A stretch of DNA of 64,000 nt from Kineosporia aurantiaca JCM 3230 (lineage in GTDB: Bacteria > Actinomycetota > Actinomycetes > Actinomycetales > Kineosporiaceae), in contig JODP01000006.1 of assembly GCA_000719025.1 (NCBI GenBank), positions 372,001 to 436,000 of the forward strand, read 5' to 3'. The notes under the pieces are model-generated. The model was not told where the DNA came from. It worked only from the letters and a program-made list of their open reading frames with translations, and ran no database searches. A program made the translations under genes and the position numbers. This document shows positions 41,707 through 52,292 of this stretch, piece after piece (within the stretch, counting starts at the first letter, position 1; each line of letters begins with the position of its first letter).

Positions 41707-43794
41707 CTAGGGGGCGACGTGCAGCTGGGCGGCCTGAATGGCGGTGAGGGCGATCGTGTAGACGATGTCGTCCACCAGGGCGCCGCGGGACAGGTCGTTC
41801 ACCGGCTTGGCCAGCCCCTGCAGCATCGGGCCGATGCTGATCACGTCGGCGCTGCGCTGCACTGCCTTGTAGGTGGTGTTGCCGGTGTTCAGGTCGGGGA
41901 AGACGAAGACCGTGGCCCGGCCGGCCACCGGGCTGTCCGGCGCCTTGCTGCGGGCGACCGAGGCGATCGCCGCCGCGTCGTACTGCAAAGGACCGTCGGC
42001 CAGCAGTTCCGGGGCGCGCTCGTGCAGGATCGCGGTCGCCTCGGTGACCGCCGCGACGTCGGTGCCCGCCCCCGACGAGCCGGTGCTGAAGCTGATCATC
42101 GCTACTCGCGGATCGATGCCGAAAGCCTCGGCCGAGCGCGCACTTTGGATCGCGATGTCGGCCAGCTGGGACGGCGTCGGGTTCGGGTTCACCGCGCAGT
42201 CGCCGTAGATCACCACCTCGTCCGGCAGGCACATGAAGAACACCGACGAGACCAGTTCCGCCCCCGGCGCCGTGCCCAGCAGCTGCAGGGCCGGGCGCAC
42301 GGTGGCCGCGGTGGTGTGCACCGCCCCGGCCACCAGGCCGTCCACCTCGTCCATCCGCAGCATCATCGTGCCCAGCGTGATCGGGTCGCTCAGCTCGTCC
42401 TGCGCCCGCTCCGGCGTCATGCCCTTGTGCGCCCGCGCCTCGACCATCTTGTCCACGTACCGCTGGTCCACCTGCGTCGGATCGATGATCTCGAGATCCT
42501 CCGGCAGGGTCAGGCCGAGTCCGGCGGCCTGCGCCCGGACCTGCGACTCGGGCGCCAGCAGAACGCATTTGGCGATTCCGCGCTGCTGGCAGATCACCGC
42601 CGCGCGCAGCGTGCGGGGCTCGCTGCCCTCCGGCAGCACGATCCGCTTGTGCACCGCCCGGGCCCGCATGGTCAGCCGGTGCCGGAAGGCGGGCGGGCTC
42701 ACCCGGGTGAGGTGGGTGGCGGTGGGCAGCTCGGCCAGCCAGCCCGGGTCCAGCGCGGCCGCCACCGTGGCGGCCGCCCGGCGGGCCCGTTCCCAGTCGT
42801 CGGACGGGATCTCCGGGTCGAAAGAGTTGAGCTCGAGCGCGGTCTCGTAGCTGTACTCGTCGGTGACCAGGATCGGCAGTCCGGTCTGGGCGGCCGGCCG
42901 GCACAGCTCCCAGACCCGCGGGTCCGGCTCGATGCCGATGGTGAGCAGCAGCCCGGCCAGCCGCACGCCGTTCATCGCGGCCAGGCAGACCGCCAGGATG
43001 ATGTCGTGCCGGTCACCCGGCACCACCACCAGCCGACCCTCCCGCAGCAGCGGCAGCAGACCCGGAATCGACTGCGCCGCAATGATGATGTCCTTCACCC
43101 GGCGGCCGGCATCACCCTCGCTGAGCACCTTCACGTCCAGCCCGGAGACCAGGTCGCTGGTGCGCGGCCAGGTCAGGTCCTCCTTGGCCGGCACCGACCC
43201 GGCCAGCCGCAGCCCGACGCCGGCCAGCGCGTGATGCAGCGCGGCCTGCTGCTCCGCAGCGACACCCGGCAGCTTGTTCACCACCGCCCCGATCACCCGG
43301 TCGTGCTCGCCCCCGCGGTAGGTCTGCGCGGTGATCGACATCGACTCGGCCATCCGGGTCACGTCCCCGTCCACGTCGGCCGCGCTGACCAGCACCACGT
43401 CGGCGTCCAGGGCCTTGGCCAGGGCCAGGTTCACCCGCCCGGAATACACCCCGCCGGCCCCGCTGGCCAGGCCCTCGACGATCACCACGTCGTGCTCGGC
43501 CAGGATCGGCTCGGCCTTCTCGACCACCTGCTGCATCAGCCCGTCGATGCTGTTCTCGCTGAGCAGCCGCTCGGCCTGCTTGGCCGGGATCGGGTCCGGC
43601 GGGTCCAGCTGGGAGATCAACCGGATCAGCGCGGTCGAGGAGTCGGCCCCCTCACCGCGGGCCCGGAACTGGGCCAGCGGCTTGAGGAAACCGACATCCA
43701 CCCCGCGCTGCTGCAGCGCGGCCACCAGGCCGAGGCAGGTGGTGGTGAGACCGGAGCCGTGGCCGGTCGGGACCATCAGCAGGGTGCGGGTCAT
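41707..43794 (-). CDS. pta: Phosphate acetyltransferase
   Basis: 695 residues, the long three-domain form: an N-terminal P-loop-like domain (MVPTGHGSGLTTTCLGLV), a central DRTGG-type domain and a C-terminal PTA_PTB catalytic domain with RIVLPEGSEPRT, VSSVFFMCLP, YGDCAVNPNPT and SFSTGSSG. It interconverts acetyl-CoA and acetyl phosphate. Start MTRTLLM at 43794. The usual partner ackA is not adjacent: the next leftward gene is the lipoprotein, so acetate kinase must be elsewhere. Confidence 0.95.
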   Translation of the reverse strand: MTRTLLMVPTGHGSGLTTTCLGLVAALQQRGVDVGFLKPLAQFRARGEGADSSTALIRLISQLDPPDPIPAKQAERLLSENSIDGLMQQVVEKAEPILAEHDVVIVEGLASGAGGVYSGRVNLALAKALDADVVLVSAADVDGDVTRMAESMSITAQTYRGGEHDRVIGAVVNKLPGVAAEQQAALHHALAGVGLRLAGSVPAKEDLTWPRTSDLVSGLDVKVLSEGDAGRRVKDIIIAAQSIPGLLPLLREGRLVVVPGDRHDIILAVCLAAMNGVRLAGLLLTIGIEPDPRVWELCRPAAQTGLPILVTDEYSYETALELNSFDPEIPSDDWERARRAAATVAAALDPGWLAELPTATHLTRVSPPAFRHRLTMRARAVHKRIVLPEGSEPRTLRAAVICQQRGIAKCVLLAPESQVRAQAAGLGLTLPEDLEIIDPTQVDQRYVDKMVEARAHKGMTPERAQDELSDPITLGTMMLRMDEVDGLVAGAVHTTAATVRPALQLLGTAPGAELVSSVFFMCLPDEVVIYGDCAVNPNPTPSQLADIAIQSARSAEAFGIDPRVAMISFSTGSSGAGTDVAAVTEATAILHERAPELLADGPLQYDAAAIASVARSKAPDSPVAGRATVFVFPDLNTGNTTYKAVQRSADVISIGPMLQGLAKPVNDLSRGALVDDIVYTIALTAIQAAQLHVAP

Positions 43795-44027
43795 CGGGCG
43801 CTCCAAAGGAAGACGGCGCACTGCTCGCGATCAGCCTGCCCTGTCTGCGGCGTCCTTGCCCGGCCGGCGGACGAACGGTGTCTGGACAGCACGTTACTGA
43901 GGGGACGAACGTCCTTCGCCTCCCGGGTCCAGCGCCGCGCAGGCGTCCCCGAACTCGGGGACGGCACTTCGGTGACGGTTCCGGCGGTCGGGCTGACCGA
44001 CGTCCCTCATTCGCCCTTACTCTGTGG

Positions 44028-45899
<1,872 letters not shown>

Positions 45900-45990
45900 C
45901 GGGCGAGTCTAGTTCCGCGGTTGCCGGCCCGTGGGCGGCCTGGGGATAACTTGCCCGGGTCCCCGCGTTGTCAGGGGTGGGAGGAGACGG

Positions 45991-46491
45991 ATGACTGAGA
46001 AGAAGCCCGCCTACATGCGGACCGAGGACTGGATTGAGCGGCAGATCCGCGAGGCCCGCGAACGCGGTGCCTTCGACAACCTGGAGGGCGCCGGCAAGCC
46101 CCTGCGCGGGCTGAACCGGACCTTCACCGCCGAGGAGTGGGCCCGGGACTGGATCCAGCGCTCCGGCGGTGATCTGCAGGCCCTGTTGCCACCGTTACTG
46201 CTGTTGCGCAAGGAGCGCGCCGCCCTGCTCGAGGCGCTGCCCACCTTCGCGTCGGAGAAGGAGCTGCGGGACACGATCGAGGATTTCAACCATCGCCTGC
46301 TCGATCAGTACCGCCGCCCGATGGACGGCCCGCTGATCGCGGTGGGCGTGCTCGACGCGGACGAGACGGTGGCGCAGTGGGAAGCGGTGCGCCCCGAGCC
46401 GGAGCCCGAGCCGGAGCCCGGGCCCCCAGCTCCGAGGCCGACTCTGGTCAGCCGGCTTCGGCGCCGGTTCCGGGCCGGTCCTCGGCCCTGA
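45991..46491 (+). CDS. DUF1992 (DnaJ-homologue subfamily C member 28-like) protein
   Basis: 166 residues. The DUF1992 core is YMRTEDWIERQIREARERGAFDNLEGAGKPL (in family order) followed by helices and LDQYRRPMDGPLI. A repeated Glu-Pro tail (PEPEPEPEPGPPAP) precedes a basic end. The function of the family is unknown. ATG 45991 has GGGAGGAGA upstream. It is divergent from recQ. Confidence 0.85.
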   Translation: MTEKKPAYMRTEDWIERQIREARERGAFDNLEGAGKPLRGLNRTFTAEEWARDWIQRSGGDLQALLPPLLLLRKERAALLEALPTFASEKELRDTIEDFNHRLLDQYRRPMDGPLIAVGVLDADETVAQWEAVRPEPEPEPEPGPPAPRPTLVSRLRRRFRAGPRP

Positions 46492-46499
46492 ACCGCGTC

Positions 46500-46661
46500 T
46501 CAGGCGAGCGGGAGCTTGCTGACGCCGGCGTCGACCTCGTCGTCGGCGGTGTCGTGATCGTGGTTGCGCCACGCCCCGCGCTCGCTCGGGCGGGTCGGCT
46601 TGGCGGCGTCGTCCGGGCCGATCTCGTCCCAGTTCAGTTCGTCCGGCGGTCCCAGTGACAT
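46500..46661 (-). CDS. Small acidic protein, hypothetical
   Basis: 53 residues starting MSLGPPDELNWDEIGPDD and ending VSKLPLA. It has an ideal ribosome site (GGAGG 10 nt ahead of the ATG on the minus strand). Asp/Glu-rich, no membrane segment and no Cys; a central RPSERGAWRNHDHD stretch mixes basic and acidic residues. It converges on the DUF1992 gene. No family recognised, but start signal, codon use and GC-rich third positions support a real gene. Confidence 0.6.
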   Translation of the reverse strand: MSLGPPDELNWDEIGPDDAAKPTRPSERGAWRNHDHDTADDEVDAGVSKLPLA

Positions 46662-46808
46662 CTTCGTCCTCCATCGCTCTGCGTGCTTATCACGCTACGC
46701 CCGGCTGATAATTCGGTGGCTCCGGGCCACCCGACCGGCCTACGGTCGATGAGAAACCGCGCCCGGCCCGGTCAAAGCTCTGAGCAGACGCGATCGAGGG
46801 AGGGCGAG

Positions 46809-47777
46809 ATGACCGAGTTGGCCATCGAGACGGCCGGTCTGGTGAAGACCTTCGGCGACCTACGGGCCGTGGACGGGGTGGACCTGCGGATCCCGAGCGG
46901 AGGCGTCTACGGGGTGCTGGGGCCGAACGGGGCCGGCAAGACCACGACGATCCGGATCCTGGCCACCCTGCTGGAGCCGGACAGGGGCACGGCCACGGTG
47001 CTCGGGCGGGACGTGCGGCGGGAGGCCGCCGAGGTGCGTGCCCGGGTGGCCCTGACCGGCCAGTTCGCCTCGCTCGACGAGGACCTGACCGGGCTGGAGA
47101 ACCTGCTCCTGCTGAGCCGGCTCCACGGCTACGGGCGGGCCGCGGCGAAGGACCGGGCGCAGGAGCTGCTGGCCGCCTTCGACCTCACCGAGGCGGCGAA
47201 CAAGCAGATCAAGGCCTATTCGGGCGGGATGCGCAGGCGGATCGACATCGCCGGCAGCATCGTCGTCCGGCCGGATCTGATGTTCCTGGACGAGCCGACC
47301 ACCGGGCTCGACCCGCGCAGCCGTAACCAGGTCTGGGAGATCGTCCGGGCCCTGGTCGGGGCGGGCACCACGATCCTGCTGACCACCCAGTACCTGGAGG
47401 AGGCCGACCAGCTGGCCGATCGGATCGCGGTGATCGACCACGGCCGGGTGATCGCCGAGGGCACCAGCGGCGAGCTGAAGGCCTCGGTCGGTTCCGGCGC
47501 GGTGAAGGTCCGGGTGGCCGTGCCGGCCGACCGGGAGAAGGTGGCCCGGCTGCTGGCCGAATCGCTCGGTTCCGAGCCGACTCTCGAGTCCGACCCCGCA
47601 TCCATGTCGATGCGGGTCACCGACCCCACCGCCGTGGCCGCCGCCCTGCAGCGGGTCGGGGATCACGGTCTGGTGGTCAGTGAGTACTCGCTCGGGCAGC
47701 CGAGTCTCGACGAGGTGTTCCTGGCCCTGACCGGCCGTCCCCGCCAAGAACAGGAAGTTTCGGCATGGCTACGGTAG
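46809..47777 (+). CDS. ABC exporter ATP-binding protein (DrrA-like)
   Basis: 322 residues. Walker A GPNGAGKTTT, signature YSGGMRRRIDIA, Walker B LMFLDEPTTGLD, and the DrrA-type C-terminal domain with VAAALQRVGDHGLVVSEYSLGQPSLDEVFLALTG. It powers the permease encoded downstream, whose start it overlaps by 13 nt. ATG 46809 follows a GGAGG-rich stretch; the longer frame from 46683 is not supported. DrrAB pairs export hydrophobic antibiotics or lipids; the substrate here is unknown. Confidence 0.93.
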   Translation: MTELAIETAGLVKTFGDLRAVDGVDLRIPSGGVYGVLGPNGAGKTTTIRILATLLEPDRGTATVLGRDVRREAAEVRARVALTGQFASLDEDLTGLENLLLLSRLHGYGRAAAKDRAQELLAAFDLTEAANKQIKAYSGGMRRRIDIAGSIVVRPDLMFLDEPTTGLDPRSRNQVWEIVRALVGAGTTILLTTQYLEEADQLADRIAVIDHGRVIAEGTSGELKASVGSGAVKVRVAVPADREKVARLLAESLGSEPTLESDPASMSMRVTDPTAVAAALQRVGDHGLVVSEYSLGQPSLDEVFLALTGRPRQEQEVSAWLR

Positions 47778-48580
47778 ACGCGAAAATTGTCGCGGCCCTG
47801 GGCTCTTCGCAACGGCCGGCGCCGGCCGGGGCGGTCAGTTCCTCGCTCACCTTCGGCTGGCGGGCCCTGCTGAAGATCAAGCACGTGCCCGAGCAGCTCT
47901 ACGACGTGACCATGTTCCCGATCATGTTCACGCTGATGTTCACCTACGTCTTCGGCGGCGCGGTGTCCGGCTCCCCGAAGGAGTACCTGCACTACGCGCT
48001 GCCCGGGATCCTGGTCCAGACGGTCGTCTTCATCACCATGTACACGGCGATGACGATCAACGCCGACATCAAGAAGGGGGTCTTCGACCGGATCCGCTCG
48101 CTCCCGGTGTGGCGGCCGTCGCTGCTGGTCGGATCCCTGCTCGGAGACACCCTCCGGTACCTGATGGCGTCCACCATCGTGCTCGTCGTGGGGGTGCTGA
48201 TCGGCTACCGGCCCCCGGGCGGCCTGCTCGGCGTGGCCGGCGCGGTGGTCCTGCTGCTGGCCTTCTGCTTCTCGCTGAGCTGGCTGTGGCTGATCCTCGG
48301 GCTGAAGGTGCGCACGCCGAACGCGGTGATGGGGATCTCGATGATGGTCCTGTTCCCGCTCACCTTCGTCAGCTCGGTGTTCGCCCCACCGGACACGATG
48401 CCGGGCTGGCTGCAGGCCTTCGTGAACGTCAATCCGGTCACCCTGCTGGTGGAGGCCGCCCGGGGGCTGATGAACCAGGAGGCCGAAGCCCCCGACATCC
48501 TGTTCGTGCTCGCCGCCTCCGCCGTGATCACCGCGGTGTTCTCGCCGATCGCCCTGCGGATGTACAACCGCAAGACCTGA
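47765..48580 (+). CDS. ABC-2 type exporter permease (DrrB-like)
   Basis: 271 residues with six membrane helices. The ABC2 signature region GVFDRIRSLPVWRPSLLVGSLLGD is the cytoplasmic coupling loop, and SSVFAPPDTMPGWLQAFVNVNPVTLLVEAARGLM is the conserved last external segment. It partners the DrrA-like ATPase immediately upstream. No regulator is adjacent. Confidence 0.93.
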   Translation: MATVDAKIVAALGSSQRPAPAGAVSSSLTFGWRALLKIKHVPEQLYDVTMFPIMFTLMFTYVFGGAVSGSPKEYLHYALPGILVQTVVFITMYTAMTINADIKKGVFDRIRSLPVWRPSLLVGSLLGDTLRYLMASTIVLVVGVLIGYRPPGGLLGVAGAVVLLLAFCFSLSWLWLILGLKVRTPNAVMGISMMVLFPLTFVSSVFAPPDTMPGWLQAFVNVNPVTLLVEAARGLMNQEAEAPDILFVLAASAVITAVFSPIALRMYNRKT

Positions 48581-48584
48581 GAAC

Positions 48585-48818
48585 TCAGGCCACCCGGGCG
48601 GTCTCGTTCGGCCGCCACTCCCGGTCGGCGTCCACGTACGCGTTCAGCCAGCTGCCCGACGGGTAGGCGCCGACCACCACCCGGTTCTCGTGCCAGCCGC
48701 AGCCGACGGTGAGCACCCCGGCCTCGGTGATCTCGATGTTCTCGGCGTCGTTGTAGACGTCGGAACTGGCGGTCGCGCCGGTGCCGTTGTGCCGGGCCAG
48801 GATGACGGTGATTGACAT
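48585..48818 (-). CDS. Small conserved-looking hypothetical protein
   Basis: 77 residues: MSITVILARHNGTGATASSDVYNDAENIEITEAGVLTVG then a Trp-containing end (WHENRVVVGAYPSGSWLNAYVDAD). It reads as a compact beta domain without signal or membrane segment. Codon use matches the neighbours. No strong Shine-Dalgarno is visible. It converges on the permease gene, 4 nt apart, and is divergent from the DUF3817 gene. Confidence 0.6.
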   Translation of the reverse strand: MSITVILARHNGTGATASSDVYNDAENIEITEAGVLTVGCGWHENRVVVGAYPSGSWLNAYVDADREWRPNETARVA

Positions 48819-48922
48819 GGCGTGATCGTAGAATTACGCAGGGTTGGGCGCACCGGGTAATACCTGGATGGAGCAAGGGCGCGAGCCGGGTCACACAACC
48901 GGGCGTGGCAAACTCCCCGCTC

Positions 48923-49255
48923 ATGGACAACCGCCTGGTCACCGCGTTCCGCGTCGTCGCCTTCGCGGAGGCGGTCAGCTGGCTCGGCCTGCTGGTCGGC
49001 ATGTACATCAAGTACGTGCCGGAGAGCACGGAGGCCGGGGTGAAGATCTTCGGGCCGATCCACGGCTGCGTCTTCATCGCCTACGTGGTGCTGACCCTGC
49101 TGGTCTCCCGGGCCCGGCGCTGGTCGGTGGGTACCACCCTGCTGGCCCTCGGCTCGTCCGTCCCGCCGTTCTTCACGGTGGTCTTCGAGGTCTGGGCGCA
49201 GCGGACCGGGCGGCTGGACGCCACCGAGGAGTCCAGCGCGCCGGTCCCGGCCTGA
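48923..49255 (+). CDS. DUF3817 integral membrane protein
   Basis: 110 residues with three membrane helices. The opening LVTAFRVVAFAEAVSWLGLLVGMYIKYVPE and the following GVKIFGPIHGCVFIAYVVL match the DUF3817 pattern common in actinobacteria. Function unknown. ATG 48923 starts the family homology; the in-frame extension to 48812 does not. Confidence 0.85.
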   Translation: MDNRLVTAFRVVAFAEAVSWLGLLVGMYIKYVPESTEAGVKIFGPIHGCVFIAYVVLTLLVSRARRWSVGTTLLALGSSVPPFFTVVFEVWAQRTGRLDATEESSAPVPA

Positions 49256-49261
49256 GCGCAC

Positions 49262-49987
49262 TCAGGCGCTGAACTGCCCCTTGGCGAACTCCGGGGTGTA
49301 GAACTCGGCCGGGTCCTTGGCCAGGGACGCCTTCACCCAGGCGGTGATGTCGTCCACCACCACCTCCATGCTCCCGGCCTCCACCCCGTCCAGCGTCAGC
49401 GCGGCGACCTGGGACGTGGGCATCAGGCCGAGGTGCTTGAAGTCGGCCATCATGTCGGTGTCGGCCATGGCCAGGTGGACGCCGGTGACCTGCGTCCCCT
49501 GTTCGAACAACTCCAGCCGCAGCGCGTTGTTCATCCCCCACTCGGCCGCCTTGGACACCGCGTAGGCGCCGTTGCCCGGGTAGGCGTACCAGCTCAACGC
49601 CGAGAGCACGTTGACGATGGCGCCGCCGCCGTTGCGCACCAGGGCCGGCGCGAACGCCCGGGTCACGCCCAGCGAGCCGAAGAGGTTCACCTCCATCTCC
49701 CGGCGGATGTCCGCTTCCGGGCTGGTGAGCAGGGCGGTCCCGGTGGAGATCCCGGCGTTGTTGACCAGGATCGTGACGTCCTGGGCGAGTTCGGCGGCGG
49801 CCGCCACCTGGGCCGGATCGGTGATGTCGAGCGGAACCACCTCGACCCCGGGCAGGTCCACCGAGGACGGCGTCCGGGCCGCCGCGTAGACCTTGGCGGC
49901 CCCTCGTTCCAGCAGCCCGGCGGCCAGGGCCCGGCCGATTCCCCGGTTGGCTCCGGTGACCAGGGCGACGGATCCGGCGATCTTCAT
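49262..49987 (-). CDS. Short-chain dehydrogenase/reductase
   Basis: 241 residues. TGANRGIG cofactor loop, NNAG, catalytic Ser in LSALSW and Y-x3-K in YAVSK, then a C-terminal part ending GQFSA. NADP-type oxidoreductase of unknown substrate. GAGGAG precedes the ATG. It is divergent from a MerR regulator, 91 nt apart, which likely controls it. Second SDR/MerR-family pair in the window, the first being the SoxR pair. Confidence 0.9.
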   Translation of the reverse strand: MKIAGSVALVTGANRGIGRALAAGLLERGAAKVYAAARTPSSVDLPGVEVVPLDITDPAQVAAAAELAQDVTILVNNAGISTGTALLTSPEADIRREMEVNLFGSLGVTRAFAPALVRNGGGAIVNVLSALSWYAYPGNGAYAVSKAAEWGMNNALRLELFEQGTQVTGVHLAMADTDMMADFKHLGLMPTSQVAALTLDGVEAGSMEVVVDDITAWVKASLAKDPAEFYTPEFAKGQFSA

Positions 49988-50078
49988 CAGGTGCTCCTCG
50001 TATCCGCGCCGCCCTCGCTGGGCGGCGTCTGCGGGTACGCTAAAACCTGACATCAGTGTGAGAGGCAAGGGTGAATTC

Positions 50079-50471
50079 ATGCGCATCGGCGATCTGGCGG
50101 CCCGGTCCGGGGTCAGCGTGCGCTCGCTGCGGTACTACGAGGAGCAGGATCTGCTGCACTCCTCCCGCAGTTCGAGCGGCCAGCGGCACTACGACGAGGC
50201 CGCGGTGCAGCGGGTCGGCCTGATCCAGATGTTCTTCGCCGCCGGGCTTTCCAGCAAGACCATTCAGGGGCTGATGCCCTGCATGACCACCGGTCTGGTC
50301 TCCGAGCAGACCCGGCTGCTGCTGCTGGCCGAGCGGGACCGGATCGACCAGCAGATGGCGGCGCTGGCGGCGGCCCGGGCGAAGCTGGGCGAACTCGTCG
50401 AATACGTCTACGACCCGGCCCCGGTGGCCTGCGCCCAGACGGCCGAACCCGAAAAGACGAACGCGGCTTGA
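50079..50471 (+). CDS. MerR-family transcriptional regulator
   Basis: 130 residues. MRIGDLAARSGVSVRSLRYYEEQDLL is the MerR winged helix, then a dimerisation helix with LLLAERDRIDQQMAALAAARAKL. It lacks the SoxR cluster motif and any obvious metal-binding Cys pair. The intergenic region contains CTGACATCAG (50047-50056), a short dyad that may be the operator, with a leftward TTGCCT about 20 nt from TAGCGT; this promoter call is weak. ATG 50079 follows AAGGG. Confidence 0.88.
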   Translation: MRIGDLAARSGVSVRSLRYYEEQDLLHSSRSSSGQRHYDEAAVQRVGLIQMFFAAGLSSKTIQGLMPCMTTGLVSEQTRLLLLAERDRIDQQMAALAAARAKLGELVEYVYDPAPVACAQTAEPEKTNAA

Positions 50472-50503
50472 GATCGGGCCCCCGGCCGCCGATGGGAGAG
50501 ACC

Positions 50504-50971
50504 ATGACGGACGACACCGTGGCCCTGGGCACCATGACGCTCGACCCGGTCGGACCCGTGGCCGGGGGCGACCCGATCCTGCGGCTGTTCGCGAGCATCG
50601 CCGAGCACGCCTCGTTCGATCTGGGGATCACCGTGTCGGTGGACGGCGCGCTGGTCACCGGGGTGCTGGTCGGGCAGGACGAGTGGTTGCGGCTGCTGGG
50701 CCAGACGATGGACGGCGGTGAGTCGATCGCGCTGTCGTTGCGGCGGTACCTGAACAAGGGGCTGCACGAGGCGGTCACCGAGGTGCTCGAGCCGCTGAAC
50801 GAGGATCCGGAGCCCGAGGAGTACGAGTACCTGCACCTGAAGAACGCCCGGTACGTGATGGGCCAGGCCTTCGTGCCGACCCCGCCCACCGAGCCGGTGC
50901 TGTGGCGGGGCCGGATCGAGCACATCTCCGGCTGGAGCTGGGGAACGCTCTCGTCCCCGGGCCTGCCCTAG
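50504..50971 (+). CDS. GvpU-like gas-vesicle accessory-family protein (solo)
   Basis: 155 residues. The pattern DLGITVSVDGALVTGVLVGQDEWL, followed later by YLHLKNARYVMGQAFVP and VLWRGRIEHISGWSWGTL, matches my memory of GvpU-type proteins: a small beta sheet domain with a late WRGxxxxxxG(W/F)SxG motif. No gas-vesicle structural genes (gvpA, F, L) are in the window, so function may differ. GGGAGAG precedes the ATG. It lies 32 nt after the MerR gene. Confidence 0.6.
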   Translation: MTDDTVALGTMTLDPVGPVAGGDPILRLFASIAEHASFDLGITVSVDGALVTGVLVGQDEWLRLLGQTMDGGESIALSLRRYLNKGLHEAVTEVLEPLNEDPEPEEYEYLHLKNARYVMGQAFVPTPPTEPVLWRGRIEHISGWSWGTLSSPGLP

Positions 50972-51014
50972 GTCTTGCTTCAACTTCGAAGGGTGCGCGG
51001 GTAAGGTCCGGAGC

Positions 51015-51500
51015 ATGCCGACCAGCGTGCCGCCGGAGTTCGCCCCCTATTTCGCCCTGCTCGAGGTGGGGGCGCTGGTCCAGCACGGCGTGGAGAAGCA
51101 GGTGCGGGACGACGGCGGGATCAGCTTCATGCAGTTCCAGATCCTGGCCGGCCTGGACGAGGGCCCGGACGGTACGCGCACCATGACCGAGCTGGCCGAT
51201 CAGCTCGTGCACAGTCGCAGCGGGGTGACCTATCAGGCGCAGAAGCTGGAGGAGGCCGGGTACATCACCCGGGGCCCGGCGCCGGGGGACGAGCGCAGCA
51301 TCATCGTGACGCTGACCGAGGCGGGCCGGGAGGTGCTGGCGAAGGTGCTGCCCGGTCACGTGGGCGTGGTCCGCGACCTGCTGGCGCCGTTGTCGGTTGC
51401 CGACAGCGCCGAGCTCACCCGGATTCTCGGGCTGGTGCGCGATCGGATGCGCGCCCGTCCGCCGCGCTCGGCCGCCCCGCGCCGGACCCGGAAGCAGTAG
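51015..51500 (+). CDS. MarR-family transcriptional regulator
   Basis: 161 residues. Winged helix: MTELADQLVHSRSGVTYQAQKLEEAGYITRGPAPGDERSIIVTLTEAG in family order. A basic tail (RPPRSAAPRRTRKQ) follows. Upstream, CTTCAACTTCGAAG at 50978-50991 contains the palindrome CTTCGAAG and could be an autoregulatory site. No obvious target gene is adjacent other than the GvpU-like gene before it and the convergent RTX gene after it. Confidence 0.88.
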   Translation: MPTSVPPEFAPYFALLEVGALVQHGVEKQVRDDGGISFMQFQILAGLDEGPDGTRTMTELADQLVHSRSGVTYQAQKLEEAGYITRGPAPGDERSIIVTLTEAGREVLAKVLPGHVGVVRDLLAPLSVADSAELTRILGLVRDRMRARPPRSAAPRRTRKQ

Positions 51501-51542
51501 GCGCCCGGCCGCCCGGGAGGGGCCGGGCGCATCCGCCGGACC

Positions 51543-52160
51543 TTACTTCGACTTCGGGAAGTTGCCCTGGTAGACCTTGTTCTTGCCGGTGCCCCCGGAG
51601 AGCTTGTCGGTGCCGCCCATGCCCGCGATGGCGTCGTTCCCGGCGTTGCCGAAGAGCGTGTCGTTGCCGTCGCCACCGAGGATGATGTCGCTGCCCGAGC
51701 CGCCCGAGGCCCAGTCCTTGCCCGCGGCCGCGGTGATGATGTCGTCGCCGGCGTCACCGTAAAGCTTGTCGTTGCCGGTGCTTCCGAGGACGGTGTCGGC
51801 GCTGGCGCCGCCGGAGACGTAGTCGTTGCCCGGACCGCCGACCAGCGAGTCCTTGCCGCTCTCGCCGTACAGCTTGTCGTTCCCGGCCTGGCCGCCGATC
51901 ACGTCGGCCCCGGCGCCGCCGCAGATGATGTCGTTCCCGCCGCGACCCTCGATGTAGTCGTCGCCGCCGAGGCCGACGATCACGTCGTTACCGGAGGTGC
52001 CGGCGATGTCTTCGGACGCGTTGGTGCCGACGATGGTGGCGGTCTTGCCCGCGCACTTCGGGGTCGCCGCGGCCTGGGCCGGAACCGCCGCTCCGAGCAG
52101 CGCGCCACCGACGAGGGTGGCGGACACGCCGAAGATCGCAAAACGCTTACGCACGTTCAC
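51543..52160 (-). CDS. Secreted RTX (GGxGxDxLx) calcium-binding repeat protein
   Basis: 205 residues from GTG 52160, preceded by GGGAG. Signal peptide 1-31 (ending VPAQAAA), then a short Cys-containing region and about ten nonapeptide RTX repeats such as GGDDYIEG, GGAGADVIGG and GGDGNDTLFG, ending in GTGKNKVYQGNFPKSK. RTX repeats fold into a calcium-bound parallel beta roll outside the cell. There is no enzymatic domain. A paralogue follows upstream at 52293-52901; together they look like a duplicated pair of small structural or adhesive proteins. Confidence 0.9.
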   Translation of the reverse strand: MNVRKRFAIFGVSATLVGGALLGAAVPAQAAATPKCAGKTATIVGTNASEDIAGTSGNDVIVGLGGDDYIEGRGGNDIICGGAGADVIGGQAGNDKLYGESGKDSLVGGPGNDYVSGGASADTVLGSTGNDKLYGDAGDDIITAAAGKDWASGGSGSDIILGGDGNDTLFGNAGNDAIAGMGGTDKLSGGTGKNKVYQGNFPKSK

Positions 52161-52292
52161 CAAGTGCTCCCTGATTCATCCGGGGCCTCCGAGTGGAGGC
52201 CCGGATGTGTGAACCTACTGAGGCACGAATCCGGGCATAGGGGATATCACCTGTGATGTGGTGCACAGTCTGATGCTGGTGGTTCAAGGAGT

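Noticed and set aside
41707..43794. pta-ackA operon
   Set aside because: No acetate kinase gene follows or precedes pta; the neighbours are a lipoprotein gene and recQ.
50037..50078. Second MerR-type 19-bp-spacer promoter
   Set aside because: Candidate elements TTGCCT and TAGCGT are about 20 nt apart with a poor -10, and the dyad is not centred; too weak to call.
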